Shown one piece after another: positions 26,310 to 35,991 of a stretch of DNA of 64,000 nucleotides (positions are counted from its first letter, which is position 1; every line of letters begins with the position of its first letter). This DNA is from Stenotrophomonas sp. 57. GTDB taxonomy: Bacteria > Pseudomonadota > Gammaproteobacteria > Xanthomonadales > Xanthomonadaceae. The translations under genes were made by a program, and so were the position numbers. The notes beneath the pieces were generated by a model that saw only the letters and a program-made list of their open reading frames with translations, had not been told where the DNA came from and did not search any database. Location: NCBI RefSeq assembly GCF_030291075.1, contig NZ_CP127407.1:990001-1054000 (forward strand). The letters run 5' to 3'.

Positions 26310-26744
26310 ATGGTGTCCCAGGAACTGAGCGTTGGCGAAGTCTCCCAGCGCAGTGGCGTGGCGGTTTCGGCGCTGCATTTCTACGAGCGCAAGGGGCTGA
26401 TCAGCAGCCTGCGCACTTCGGGCAACCAGCGCCGCTACAGCAGGGATGTACTGCGCCGGCTGGCGGTGATCCGCGTGGCGCAGCGCGTGGGCATGCCGTT
26501 GGACGCGGTCGGCCGTGCGTTCGAAAGCCTGCCCGATGGTCGCGCACCGACCAAGGCGGACTGGGCCAAGTTGTCCGCGCGCTGGCGCACCGAGCTGGAA
26601 GAACGCATCCACATGCTGCAGCTGCTGCGCGATGAACTGACCGGTTGCATCGGTTGCGGCTGCCTGTCGCTGCAGCGCTGCCGCCTGGCCAACCCGGGCG
26701 ACGTGCTGGGCGAACGCGGCGATGGCCCGATGCGCTGGGAGTGA
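26310..26744 (+). CDS. soxR: Redox-sensitive MerR-family activator SoxR
   Basis: 144 residues. A MerR winged helix ([25 protein letters not shown]) is followed by a dimerisation helix and the 2Fe-2S cysteines C113, C116, C118 and C124 (CIGCGC-x5-C), the exact SoxR spacing. It senses redox-cycling compounds. No soxS adjoins it; the target is the divergent pump mfsA. Confidence 0.96.
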   Translation: MVSQELSVGEVSQRSGVAVSALHFYERKGLISSLRTSGNQRRYSRDVLRRLAVIRVAQRVGMPLDAVGRAFESLPDGRAPTKADWAKLSARWRTELEERIHMLQLLRDELTGCIGCGCLSLQRCRLANPGDVLGERGDGPMRWE

Positions 26745-26767
26745 GCGAAGAAAGGGTCGCGCTCCCG

Positions 26768-26788
26768 GTAGCACCGGGCCATGCCCGG
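26768..26788. repeat. SMAG element after soxR
   Basis: GTAG (26768-26771), then CCGGGC (26774-26779) / GCCCGG (26783-26788) around CAT. It sits between the convergent ends of soxR and the SDR gene. Confidence 0.7.
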
Positions 26789-26792
26789 CGGA

Positions 26793-27395
26793 TCACCAGA
26801 CCGTGATCGTCTCGCCGCTCTGGATGCCTTCCACCGCGCGCTGGAAGGCCAGTGCGGCGCGTTGCGCGCTTACCGCTTCAAAGCCCGGGAAGTAGGGGCC
26901 GTAGGCCGCCATGGATTCGATCAGCACGTTCGGGCTGACCACGTTGATGCGCAGGCCGCGCGGCAGCAGCTCGAGTGCGGCGGCACGCACGAAGCCTTCC
27001 AGTGCGGCATTCACCGAGGTGGCGTTGACGCCGTCGCGGATCGGTTGTGCGCTGACGATGCCGCTGGTCAGGGTGATCGAGCCGCCGCTGTTGAGATGGT
27101 GCTGCGCGGCCAGTGCCAGCCGCACCTGGCCCAGCAGCTTGTCCTGCAGGCCCAGGTTGAACTGCTCGGGCGTCATGTCCTGCAGCGGACCGAAGTGCAG
27201 TTTGCCGGCGGTGGAGATCACCGCATCGACCGGCCCGGTGCGGGCGAACAGTTCGGCGACGCTGGCGTCGTCGGTCAGGTCGACGCGCAGTTCGCCGCTG
27301 TTGCGGCCGGCGGCGACAATCTGGTGCTGTTGGCCGAGCTGTCGGGCGACTGCCTGGCCGAGGGTGCCGCTGGCACCGACGAGGAGAATCTTCAT
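26793..27395 (-). CDS. Short-chain dehydrogenase-like protein lacking the YxxxK pair
   Basis: 200 residues. The nucleotide motif GASGTLG (7-13), NAD-fold DLTDD, STAG (in place of NNAG) and ITLTSG with S111 are seen. Where Tyr-x3-Lys is expected (about 123-128) the sequence is GVNATSVNAALEGF, so both catalytic residues are missing. It may be an atypical reductase or a binding protein. It is divergent from a LysR gene that probably controls it. Confidence 0.8.
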   Translation of the reverse strand: MKILLVGASGTLGQAVARQLGQQHQIVAAGRNSGELRVDLTDDASVAELFARTGPVDAVISTAGKLHFGPLQDMTPEQFNLGLQDKLLGQVRLALAAQHHLNSGGSITLTSGIVSAQPIRDGVNATSVNAALEGFVRAAALELLPRGLRINVVSPNVLIESMAAYGPYFPGFEAVSAQRAALAFQRAVEGIQSGETITVW

Positions 27396-27493
27396 GGCCG
27401 TTCCTTGCGTGAGGGAGTGAGCGCAGTCTGCGCCGTCACAGTGGGGTTGGGTAAGCCGCGTATGATTCGCAGATTCCTAACTCTGGATTAGTA

Positions 27494-28369
27494 ATGGATA
27501 CCCTTCGATGCATGCAGGCCTTCGTCGCGGTAGCTGAGCGCGGCAGCTTCGCTGGCGCCGCCGAACAGCTGCAGGTTTCGGCGGTGATGGTCGGCAAGTA
27601 CATCCAGCAGCTGGAGGCGCACCTGGGCACGGCGTTGCTGCAGCGGAACACCCGCCGCCAACGCCTGACCGAAGCCGGCGGCGCCTACCTGGCCGGTTGC
27701 CGGCAGGTGCTGGAGCAGGTGCAGCAGGCCGAGGCGGATGTCGCAGGCCTTCAGGTGCAGCCGCGGGGCCTGCTGCGGGTCAGCGCGCCGACCACCTGGG
27801 GCAGCTGTGTGCTGGCGCCGCAGCTGGCCGGGCTGCTGCGCGCGCAGCCGCAGCTGAACATCGAGCTGGACCTGAGCAACCGCCGCGTGGACCTGATCGA
27901 GGACGGTTTCGACGTGGCGATCCGGGTCGGTCCCCTGCCGTCGCAGGAGGTGGTCGCGCGGCCGTTGCCGCCGTATGCAATGAGCCTGTGTGCATCACCG
28001 TCGTACCTGCGCCGACGCGGTACGCCACGTACACCCGCCGATCTGGAAGGGCACGATTGCCTGAGCCACCTGGCCTGGCGCGGCGGCCACGGCTGGCAGC
28101 TGGCCAACGGCGAGCAGGTCGATTGGGAAGCGCGGCTGACCTGCAATGATGGCTTCGCCTTGCGCGAAGCGGCCGTGGCCGGAGCAGGGCTGGTGCTGCA
28201 ACCGACGGCGTTGCTGGCGGGCGAGATCGCAGCCGGGCGCCTGAAGCCGCTGCTGCGCGACTACCTGCCCGAACCCCGGCCGATGCACCTGATCTACCTG
28301 CCTGACCGCAGGCCGCGCCCGCGGTTGCAGTGCTTCGTCGATTTCGTCATGACCACACTGGGGCAATGA
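27494..28369 (+). CDS. LysR-family regulator
   Basis: 291 residues, with an N-terminal winged helix (about 1-60, FVAVAERGSFAGAAEQLQVS) and a co-inducer domain with RVDLIEDGFDVAIRVG. It belongs to the CrgA/AaeR-like group common in proteobacteria. The 98-nt intergenic with the divergent SDR gene includes CTAA-N6-TTAG just before its start, a possible autoregulatory site. The inducer is unknown. Confidence 0.88.
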   Translation: MDTLRCMQAFVAVAERGSFAGAAEQLQVSAVMVGKYIQQLEAHLGTALLQRNTRRQRLTEAGGAYLAGCRQVLEQVQQAEADVAGLQVQPRGLLRVSAPTTWGSCVLAPQLAGLLRAQPQLNIELDLSNRRVDLIEDGFDVAIRVGPLPSQEVVARPLPPYAMSLCASPSYLRRRGTPRTPADLEGHDCLSHLAWRGGHGWQLANGEQVDWEARLTCNDGFALREAAVAGAGLVLQPTALLAGEIAAGRLKPLLRDYLPEPRPMHLIYLPDRRPRPRLQCFVDFVMTTLGQ

Positions 28370-28370
28370 G

Positions 28371-28419
28371 CATCCACGCATGGCGTGGATGACGGTGGGT
28401 GCCGACCGTTGGTCGGCAC
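28371..28419. repeat. Two adjacent palindromes (SMAG-stem and GTGGGTGCC types)
   Basis: CATCCACGC/GCGTGGATG (28371-28391), then GTGGGT and GTGCCGACC/GGTCGGCAC (28399-28419). They fill the gap between the convergent ends of the LysR gene and proC and probably form the shared terminator. Confidence 0.75.
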
Positions 28420-28428
28420 GCATCGGGA

Positions 28429-29250
28429 TCAATCATTCGCCGCAGACAGTTCCTGCCCACGCACCTGCGCAGCGCGCAGCGCCGTGTCCACCAGCGCCTC
28501 GAAGCCACCGGCCTGGAAGCTCTCGATCGCGGCCTGGGTGGTGCCGTTCGGCGAGGTCACGCGGCGTCGCAGTTCAGCCGGGTTCTCACCGGCTTCATCA
28601 AGCATGCGCGAGGCGCCCAGCAGGGTCTGCACCACCAGCGTGCGCGCGGTGTCGGCTGGCAGGCCCTGGGCAATGCCAGCCGCTTCCATCGCTTCGGCCA
28701 GCAGGAATACATAGGCCGGCCCACTGCCGGAGACGGCGGTGACCGAATCCATCAGTGTTTCGCTGTCGATCCACACGGTGCGCCCGGCGCTGGCCAGCAC
28801 CTGCTCGGCCAGCGCGTGCTGTTGCGTATCGACCGACGGTGTGGCGTACAGACCGGTCACACCGGCGCCGAGCAGGGCGGGGGTGTTGGGCATCGCGCGC
28901 ACTATCGGCAGATTGCCGCCCAGCCAGCGTTCCAGCTGCGCACTGGTGATGCCCGCGGCAATCGACACCACCAGCGGCCGGTTCGCCTGGGCCAGTTCCT
29001 GCAGCGACTGGCAGACATCGCGCAGCACCTGCGGCTTCACCGCCAGCAGCCAGGTACCGCCCTGTGCGGCGGCATCGGTTGCGTTGTCATGTACCTTCAC
29101 GCCGAAATCGGCAGCCAGCGACTCGCGCAGTGCGGCCACCGGTTCGGCTACATGGATGTGCGCGGCCGGCATGCCCTGGCGGATCAGGCCGGCGATCAGG
29201 CTGCGCGCCATGTTGCCGCCGCCGATGAAGGTGATGGAATCAGCTGCCAT
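28429..29250 (-). CDS. proC: Pyrroline-5-carboxylate reductase
   Basis: 273 residues. Last step of proline synthesis, NAD(P)H-dependent. The N-terminal FIGGGNMARSLIAGL nucleotide motif, VKPQVL, RAMPNTPALLGAGVTGLY, and the C-terminal signature SGSGPAYVFLLAEAM and TSPNGTTQAAI are present. A GGAGAT site precedes ATG 29250. It follows yggS by 18 nt, a common pairing. Confidence 0.96.
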   Translation of the reverse strand: MAADSITFIGGGNMARSLIAGLIRQGMPAAHIHVAEPVAALRESLAADFGVKVHDNATDAAAQGGTWLLAVKPQVLRDVCQSLQELAQANRPLVVSIAAGITSAQLERWLGGNLPIVRAMPNTPALLGAGVTGLYATPSVDTQQHALAEQVLASAGRTVWIDSETLMDSVTAVSGSGPAYVFLLAEAMEAAGIAQGLPADTARTLVVQTLLGASRMLDEAGENPAELRRRVTSPNGTTQAAIESFQAGGFEALVDTALRAAQVRGQELSAAND

Positions 29251-29268
29251 GGAAATCTCCTTGAAAAG

Positions 29269-29946
29269 TCAGGCCGGGCGTGGGCGCGCACCGAACAGGG
29301 CGGTACCGATCCGCACCAGGGTGGCACCTTCGGCGATGGCTTCAGCGTAGTCGCCGCTCATGCCCATCGACAGCGTGTCCACCTGCGGGTGCTGGGCCGC
29401 CAGTGATTGGAAAAGTGTGCGCATGCGCACGAACGCGTCGTGGCGACGCTCGGCCTCGGGCCACGGCGCGGGAATCGCCATCAGCCCGCGCAGGCGCAGG
29501 TTCGGCTCGGCGGCAATCGCGGTGGCCAGTTCCTCCACCTGCTCCGGTGCGCAGCCGTGCTTGCTGGATTCGTCGTCGATGTTGACCTGGATGAGCACGT
29601 TCAGTGGGCCGCGCGCCACAGGGCGATGGCGCGCCAGTGCGGCGACCAGCTTGAGCCTGTCCACGCTCTGCACCCAGTCGAAGTGGAGGGCCACGGCCTC
29701 GGCCTTGTTCGACTGCAGGTGGCCGATCAGGTGCCACTCCAGCGCCAGATGCTGCAGCGCCTGCATCTTGGCCAGCGCTTCCTGCACATAGTTCTCGCCA
29801 AAGGCGTGCTGGCCCTGCGCGGCCAGCGCGGCCACGGCTTCGGCCGGCTGGGTCTTGGACACCGCCAGCAGGCGTGGGTCGGGCCTGCCCGCGGCCTCGG
29901 CGGCGGCATGCAGGTTGCTCAGGATCTGGGGCAGGGGAGTGGCCAC
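29269..29946 (-). CDS. PLP homeostasis protein YggS
   Basis: 225 residues of the YggS/PROSC family. K31 in LLAVSKTQ binds PLP. FGENYVQEALAK, WHLIGHLQSNKA and LSMGMSGDYAEAI are family motifs. It has no known enzyme activity and buffers free PLP. GTG 29946 is the start. It shares a transcript with proC and faces pilT divergently. Confidence 0.93.
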   Translation of the reverse strand: MATPLPQILSNLHAAAEAAGRPDPRLLAVSKTQPAEAVAALAAQGQHAFGENYVQEALAKMQALQHLALEWHLIGHLQSNKAEAVALHFDWVQSVDRLKLVAALARHRPVARGPLNVLIQVNIDDESSKHGCAPEQVEELATAIAAEPNLRLRGLMAIPAPWPEAERRHDAFVRMRTLFQSLAAQHPQVDTLSMGMSGDYAEAIAEGATLVRIGTALFGARPRPA

Positions 29947-30033
29947 GTAACGCGTTCCGTTGAATCAGGAGGCTATACTGCCGCCCGGGGAAAGATCCTT
30001 CCAGTCGAAGCCGTTATTGGGGAGTAGCCGCTC

Positions 30034-31071
30034 ATGGATATCGCCGAACTGCTGGCGTTTTCCGTAAAGAACAAAGCGTCCGACCTGCACCTGTCCGCAG
30101 GCCTGCCGCCGATGATCCGCGTTGACGGCGACGTTCGCCGGATCAACATCCCGGCCCTGGACCACAAGCAGGTCCATGCGCTGGTGTACGACATCATGTC
30201 CGACAAGCAGCGCCGCGATTACGAGGAATTCCTCGAAGTGGACTTCTCCTTCGAGATCCCGTCGCTGGCGCGCTTCCGTGTGAACGCGTTCAACCAGAAC
30301 CGTGGCGCCGGTGCGGTGTTCCGTACCATTCCGTCCGAGGTGCTCACCCTCGAGGACCTGGCCTGCCCGCCGCTGTTCCGTGAAGTGATCCAGCAGCCGC
30401 AGGGCCTGATCCTGGTGACCGGCCCGACCGGCTCGGGCAAGTCGACCACGCTGGCGGCGATGATCGACTACATCAACAAGAACGAATACGGCCACATCCT
30501 CACCGTAGAGGATCCGATCGAATTCGTGCACACCTCGCAGAAGTGCCTGATCAACCAGCGCGAAGTGCACCGCGATACGCATGGCTTCAACGAAGCACTG
30601 CGCTCGGCGCTGCGCGAGGATCCGGACATCATCCTGGTGGGCGAACTTCGCGACCTGGAAACCATCCGCCTGGCGCTGACCGCCGCGGAAACCGGCCACC
30701 TGGTGTTCGGCACCCTGCATACCAGCTCGGCGGCCAAGACCATCGACCGCATCATCGACGTGTTCCCGGCCGGCGAAAAGCCGATGGTGCGCTCGATGCT
30801 GTCCGAGTCGCTGCGTGCGGTGATCTCGCAGGCGCTGCTGAAGAAGGTCGGCGGCGGTCGTACCGCAGCGTGGGAAATCATGGTCGGCACCCCGGCCATC
30901 CGCAACCTGATCCGCGAGGACAAGGTGGCGCAGATGTACTCGGCCATCCAGACCGGCCAGCAGTACGGCATGATGACCCTGGACCAGCACCTGCAGGACC
31001 TGGTCAAGCGCAGCCTGATCACCCGCAACCAGGCCCGCGAGTACGCCAAGGACAAGCGCCTGTTCGAGTAA
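30034..31071 (+). CDS. pilT: Type IV pilus retraction ATPase PilT
   Basis: 345 residues. Hexameric ATPase that depolymerises the pilus. Walker A GPTGSGKST (130-138, K136), the Walker B region DIILVGELRD with E204, and the retraction signature AIRNLIRE (288-295) are all seen. It is followed 99 nt later by pilU. The window also holds pilZ. Confidence 0.97.
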   Translation: MDIAELLAFSVKNKASDLHLSAGLPPMIRVDGDVRRINIPALDHKQVHALVYDIMSDKQRRDYEEFLEVDFSFEIPSLARFRVNAFNQNRGAGAVFRTIPSEVLTLEDLACPPLFREVIQQPQGLILVTGPTGSGKSTTLAAMIDYINKNEYGHILTVEDPIEFVHTSQKCLINQREVHRDTHGFNEALRSALREDPDIILVGELRDLETIRLALTAAETGHLVFGTLHTSSAAKTIDRIIDVFPAGEKPMVRSMLSESLRAVISQALLKKVGGGRTAAWEIMVGTPAIRNLIREDKVAQMYSAIQTGQQYGMMTLDQHLQDLVKRSLITRNQAREYAKDKRLFE

Positions 31072-31170
31072 GGCGGGGCAACCACGGGCGGCGTGCACCA
31101 GTGCGGCGCCGCCCCCGTGCTGTTTCCTCCATCGACCGTTACCTGGTAAACCGCTTTCCGGGAGCCCGCC

Positions 31171-32313
31171 GTGAACACCACCGCGACCACCATCGATTTC
31201 ACTTCGTTCCTCAAGCTGATGGCGCACCAGCGCGCCTCGGACCTGTTCATCACTGCGGGCATGCCGCCGGCGATGAAGGTCAACGGCAAGATCTCGCCGA
31301 TCACGCAGACGCCACTGACGCCGCAGCAGAGCCGCGACCTGGTCCTCAACGTGATGACCCCGGCACAGCGCGAGGAATTCGAGAAGACCCACGAATGCAA
31401 CTTCGCCATCGGCCTGTCCGGTGTCGGCCGCTTCCGTGTCAGCTGCTTCTACCAGCGCAACCAGGTCGGCATGGTGCTGCGTCGCATCGAGACGCGCATT
31501 CCGACCGTGGAAGAACTGAGCCTGCCGCCGATCATCAAGACGCTGGCGATGACCAAGCGCGGCATCATCCTGTTTGTCGGTGCTACCGGTACCGGTAAAT
31601 CGACTTCGCTGGCGGCGATGATCGGCTACCGCAACCAGAACTCGACCGGCCACATCATCACCATCGAAGACCCGATCGAATTCGTGCACAAGCACGAGGG
31701 TTGCATCATCACCCAGCGCGAGGTCGGCATCGATACCGACAGCTGGGAGGCTGCGCTGAAGAACACCCTGCGCCAGGCGCCGGACGTGATCATGATCGGC
31801 GAGGTGCGTACCCGCGAGGGCATGGACCACGCCATCGCGTTCGCCGAAACCGGCCACCTGGTGCTGGCCACGCTGCATGCCAACAATGCCAACCAGGCGA
31901 TGGACCGCATCGTCAACTTCTTCCCGGAAGACCGGCGCAACCAGCTGTTGATGGACCTGTCGCTGAACCTCAAGGGCGTGGTCGCGCAGCAGCTGGTGCC
32001 GTCGCCCGATGGCCGCTCGCGCAAGGTGGCGATGGAGATCCTGCTGGGCACGCCGCTGGTACAGGACTACATCCGCGACGGCGAGATCCACAAGCTGAAG
32101 GAAGTGATGAAGGACTCGGTCCAGCTGGGCATGAAGACTTTCGACCAGAGCCTCTTCGAGCTGTACCAGGCCGGCGAGATCAGCTACGAGGACGCGCTGC
32201 GCTACGCCGATTCGCAGAACGAGGTGCGCCTGCGCATCAAGCTCAGCCAGGGCGGCGACGCGCGCACCCTGTCGCAGGGCTTGGATGGCGTGGAGATCTC
32301 CGAGATCCGGTAA
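31171..32313 (+). CDS. pilU: PilT-like ATPase PilU
   Basis: 380 residues. Accessory retraction ATPase. Walker A GATGTGKST (137-145, K143), DVIMIGEVRTREGMDHAIAFAETGHL, and a C-terminal extension absent from PilT. It starts at GTG 31171 behind GGGAG. The end of the gene (GAGATCCGG and the stop) is partly copied in the tandem repeat that follows. Confidence 0.95.
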   Translation: MNTTATTIDFTSFLKLMAHQRASDLFITAGMPPAMKVNGKISPITQTPLTPQQSRDLVLNVMTPAQREEFEKTHECNFAIGLSGVGRFRVSCFYQRNQVGMVLRRIETRIPTVEELSLPPIIKTLAMTKRGIILFVGATGTGKSTSLAAMIGYRNQNSTGHIITIEDPIEFVHKHEGCIITQREVGIDTDSWEAALKNTLRQAPDVIMIGEVRTREGMDHAIAFAETGHLVLATLHANNANQAMDRIVNFFPEDRRNQLLMDLSLNLKGVVAQQLVPSPDGRSRKVAMEILLGTPLVQDYIRDGEIHKLKEVMKDSVQLGMKTFDQSLFELYQAGEISYEDALRYADSQNEVRLRIKLSQGGDARTLSQGLDGVEISEIR

Positions 32314-32324
32314 CCTGCAGATCT

Positions 32325-32546
32325 GTAGAGTCGACTGTCAGTCGACTATCGCGCGCAGCGCGGGATTCTGCTGGCCGTTGGAAGAGCAGTCGACTAACAG
32401 TCGACTCTACAAGCGTGGAGCCCGGAGATCCGGTGACCTGCAGATCTGTAGAGTCGACTGTCAGTCGACTATCGCGCGCAGCGCGGGATTTTCCTGGCTG
32501 TTGGTGGAGCAGTCGATTAACAGTCGACTCTACCAGTCGACTCTAC
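32325..32546. repeat. Tandem pair of SMAG-type inverted repeats (copies 2 and 3)
   Basis: Copy 2 has arms 32325-32347 and 32388-32410; copy 3 has arms 32448-32470 and 32511-32533. They repeat with a period of 123 bp. A lone partial arm follows at 32534-32546. The unit also repeats GAGATCCGGTRACCTGCAGATCT, which in the first case holds the pilU stop codon, so the duplicated segment includes the gene's end. The rest of the 343-nt gap before the next gene (32547-32656) shows nothing recognisable. Confidence 0.85.
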
Positions 32547-32581
32547 CGGGCGCGCTGCCGATTGATGAATTCCAGTCATGA

Positions 32582-33640
<1,059 letters not shown>

Positions 33641-33671
33641 CCACCGGGTGGGTGCAGGCTGTTGGTGGTGG

Positions 33672-33692
33672 GTGCGGACCGTTGGTCCGCAC
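33672..33692. repeat. GTGGGTGC-type REP
   Basis: A perfect 9-bp stem GTGCGGACC (33672-33680) / GGTCCGCAC (33684-33692) with a GTT loop after a GGTGG head, between convergent genes. Confidence 0.75.
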
Positions 33693-33695
33693 TCC

Positions 33696-34595
33696 TCAGC
33701 CCCCCATCGGCCCACGCAGCGCATCCAGCACCGTGCGCATCGCCACCGTTACATGCCGGCGCGACGGGTAGTACGCGTAGTAGCCATCGAAGTGCGGGCA
33801 CCAGTCGTCCAGCACCGATTGCAGCCGGCCATCGTCCAGCATTGGCTGCACCTGGTCTTCCGGCAGCCAGGCCAGGCCGCTGCCGGCCAGCGCGGCGGCC
33901 CGGGTCATGCCCATGCTGTTGAAGATCCACTGGCCGCTCACGCGCACGCTCAGTTCGCTACCGTCCTGGCCGAAATCCCACGGCATCAGCCCGCCATGGG
34001 TGGGCAGGCGCAGGGTTACGCAGTTGTGCGCGGCCAGGTCGTCCGGGTGCCGGGGTACCACGTGTTGGCGGAAGTAGCTGGGTGCGCCGACCACGCGCAT
34101 GCGCAGCGGCGGACTGACCGGCACGGCGATCATGTCGCGGGCCAGCCGCTCGCCCAGACGGATGCCGATGTCGTAGCGCTCGGCGACGATGTCGGCCAGT
34201 CCGTAGTCGGCGGTCAGTTCCACCTTGAGGTCCGGGTAGTGCTGCAGCAGCGGTGCCAACCGCGGCCAGGCGATGTATTCGGCGGCGTGGCCGGTGGCGT
34301 TGATGCGGATGGTGCCGGCCGGGCGCTCGCGATACTCGGCCAGCGCGGCCAGTCCGTCCTCGATCTCGGCCAGGCGCGGGGCAAGCGTTTCCAGCAGGTG
34401 GGCGCCGGCCTCGGTGGTGGACACGCTGCGCGTGGTGCGGGTCAGCAGGCGCAGGCCCAGGCGCTGCTCCAGGCCGCGCATGGCGTGGCTGAGCGCAGAC
34501 TGGGAGACACCCAGCTGGGCGGCGGCCCTGGTGAAGCTGCCCGCGCGGGCAACGTGCACGAAGGCCTGCAGGTCGTTGAGGTTTTCACGGGGCAT
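33696..34595 (-). CDS. LysR-family regulator
   Basis: 299 residues. N-terminal winged helix (NDLQAFVHVARAGSFTRAAAQLGVSQSALSHAMRGLE) and a substrate-binding domain with GLADIVAERYDIGIRLGERL. ATG 34595 is chosen over a longer frame, as MPRENLNDLQAF is the usual start of this group. It may control the aldo/keto reductase that converges with it, but convergent pairing is weak evidence. Confidence 0.9.
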   Translation of the reverse strand: MPRENLNDLQAFVHVARAGSFTRAAAQLGVSQSALSHAMRGLEQRLGLRLLTRTTRSVSTTEAGAHLLETLAPRLAEIEDGLAALAEYRERPAGTIRINATGHAAEYIAWPRLAPLLQHYPDLKVELTADYGLADIVAERYDIGIRLGERLARDMIAVPVSPPLRMRVVGAPSYFRQHVVPRHPDDLAAHNCVTLRLPTHGGLMPWDFGQDGSELSVRVSGQWIFNSMGMTRAAALAGSGLAWLPEDQVQPMLDDGRLQSVLDDWCPHFDGYYAYYPSRRHVTVAMRTVLDALRGPMGG

Positions 34596-34640
34596 GAGGG
34601 AATGATACGGCCGGGCTGCGCCCGGCACCTGCCGAATCAA

Positions 34641-34716
34641 GGTCAACGGCAACGTCAAAAGCTGGCTTCCTGCCGGAGGCGGGATGGCTCAGGTTGCGGG
34701 GGACGGCGCACGTCCC
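34641..34716. repeat. Truncated relative of the long covarying hairpin family
   Basis: It carries the head motif AACGTCAAAAGCTGGCT and the inner GGTTGCGGGGGACG...CACGTCC found at 62667-62750, but the second stem arm is missing. A small CCGGGC/GCCCGG hairpin lies just before it (34611-34625). Confidence 0.55.
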
Positions 34717-34754
34717 CTACGGGGCCCGGCCCAGCCGCTGGCCGCTGTGCGTTC

Positions 34755-34792
34755 GGGCGCTTGCGAAGCAGTGCTTCGCAAGCAAAGCGCCC
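34755..34792. repeat. Near-perfect palindrome upstream of the DUF4287 gene
   Basis: CTTGCGAAGCA and TGCTTCGCAAG are perfect 11-nt arms around one G, framed by outer GGGCG/CGCCC. It lies 85 nt before the DUF4287 start. It could be a terminator-like hairpin or a binding site. No T run follows. Confidence 0.6.
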
Positions 34793-34876
34793 TTACCTCA
34801 TTCTGTGTAGACGTGTGGGGATGTCGATTTCAGGGACTGTGGTCCGTCGAATGAATGACTTCGACGGGAGCTGCAG

Positions 34877-35089
34877 ATGAGCACTGACACCAAGCCGAAA
34901 GGCCCGGCCTCGTATTTCCCCTCCATCGAAAAGACCTACGGTCAGCCGGTGGCGCACTGGTTCGGGCTGCTGGCCAAGAAGAAGGGGCTCAGGCACATGG
35001 AACTGGTCAGCTTCCTGAAGAGCGAGCACGGCCTGGGCCATGGGCACGCCAACGCGCTGGTGGCGCACCACCTGGTCGGCAAGGGGTAA
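34877..35089 (+). CDS. DUF4287-family small protein
   Basis: 70 residues. The FPSIEKTYGQPVAHWFGLL and HMELVSFLKSEHGLGHGHANALVAHHL pattern is the DUF4287 domain, a small helical family of unknown function. A GGGAG site precedes ATG 34877. Hydrophilic and probably cytoplasmic. Confidence 0.85.
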   Translation: MSTDTKPKGPASYFPSIEKTYGQPVAHWFGLLAKKKGLRHMELVSFLKSEHGLGHGHANALVAHHLVGKG

Positions 35090-35200
35090 CCAACGGCCGG
35101 CGGAGGGCAGGGTGAAGCGCATTCAGCTGAACGATTTCATCTGCAACTGTCATGCGGATCGTGTCTAATAGCGCTCCCCACCTGCTGTTCCCCCACCCGC

Positions 35201-35908
35201 ATGTCCCTTCCCTCCCATGGCCCCGCGCCGTGCGACGACGCTGACGGCCACCTGGTCACCGCCGGTCCGCTGACCCCGCCGCCCGACAGCGCCGGCACCA
35301 CCGCCGATGAAAAAGCGCTGCGTCACTCGATTGCCGAGGACGTGCAGGGCATGGTGCTGGCCACCATGGTGGCCTCGCTGGGCCTGGCCATCTTTGCCAA
35401 GAGCGGGCTGATGATCGGCGGCATGGCCGGCATGGCATTCCTGCTGCATTACGCACTGGACTGGAACTTCGGCGTGGTGTTCGTGCTGGTCAACCTGCCC
35501 TTCTACTGGGTGGCGGTGCGGCGCATGGGCTGGGAATTCACCCTGAAGACCTTTGCCGCGGTCACCGCTTGTGGCGTGCTGACCGACCTGCTGCCGCGCT
35601 GGATCGATTTCTCGCACATCCACCCGCTGTACTCGGCCATCGTCGGTGGCGCGTTGTCGGGCCTGGGCATCCTGTTCTTCATCCGCCACCGTGCCAGCCT
35701 TGGTGGCATCGGCATCCTGGCGGTGTACCTGCAGCGCACCCGTGGCTGGAGCGCGGGCAAGGTGCAGATGTCCTACGACGCCTGCCTGATGGTGGCCGCG
35801 TTCTTCGTGCTGTCGCCGTCGAAGGTGCTGTACTCGGCCATCGGCGCGGTGGTGCTCAGCCTGGTGCTGATGTTCAACCACCGCCCGGGCCGTTACATGG
35901 GGGTGTGA
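35201..35908 (+). CDS. YitT-family membrane protein
   Basis: 235 residues with about five to six spans. A hydrophilic N-terminal 45 residues is followed by GMVLATMVASLGLAIFAKSGLMIGGMAGMAFLLHY, matching the YitT/DUF161 membrane domain without the usual C-terminal soluble domain. No clear ribosome site precedes ATG 35201. Function unknown; transport is a guess. Confidence 0.8.
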   Translation: MSLPSHGPAPCDDADGHLVTAGPLTPPPDSAGTTADEKALRHSIAEDVQGMVLATMVASLGLAIFAKSGLMIGGMAGMAFLLHYALDWNFGVVFVLVNLPFYWVAVRRMGWEFTLKTFAAVTACGVLTDLLPRWIDFSHIHPLYSAIVGGALSGLGILFFIRHRASLGGIGILAVYLQRTRGWSAGKVQMSYDACLMVAAFFVLSPSKVLYSAIGAVVLSLVLMFNHRPGRYMGV

Positions 35909-35921
35909 GCGTTCAACGGCG

Positions 35922-35984
35922 GTGCCGGCCAGCGGCCGGCACTACCGGAACCCACGCGTGGTAGCGCCGGGCCATGCGCGCCGG
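35922..35984. repeat. Pair of SMAG elements in opposite orientation
   Basis: GTGCCGGCC/GGCCGGCAC (35922-35942), ending in CTAC, is followed by GTAG (35961-35964) with a GCGCCGGG...GCGCGCCGG stem. GTAG heads point inward. They fill the gap between the convergent YitT and tag genes. Confidence 0.7.
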
Positions 35985-35991
35985 ATATCCA

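Noticed and set aside
29960..29979. pilT promoter from TTGAAT and TATACT
   Set aside because: The boxes are only 8 nt apart, so they cannot form one promoter; TATACT could be a -10 with an unseen -35.
29965..32091. 708-codon open frame on the minus strand across pilT and pilU
   Set aside because: Antisense to two certain genes; low-complexity composition (His, Arg, Gln, Val) typical of a frame shadow.
32325..32546. Possible CRISPR array
   Set aside because: Only two units, each an inverted repeat with similar, not unique, interior; no cas genes in the window.
32285..32581. 98-codon frame with two copies of the same 20-residue peptide
   Set aside because: It is the reading of the 123-bp tandem SMAG repeat, not a repeat protein.
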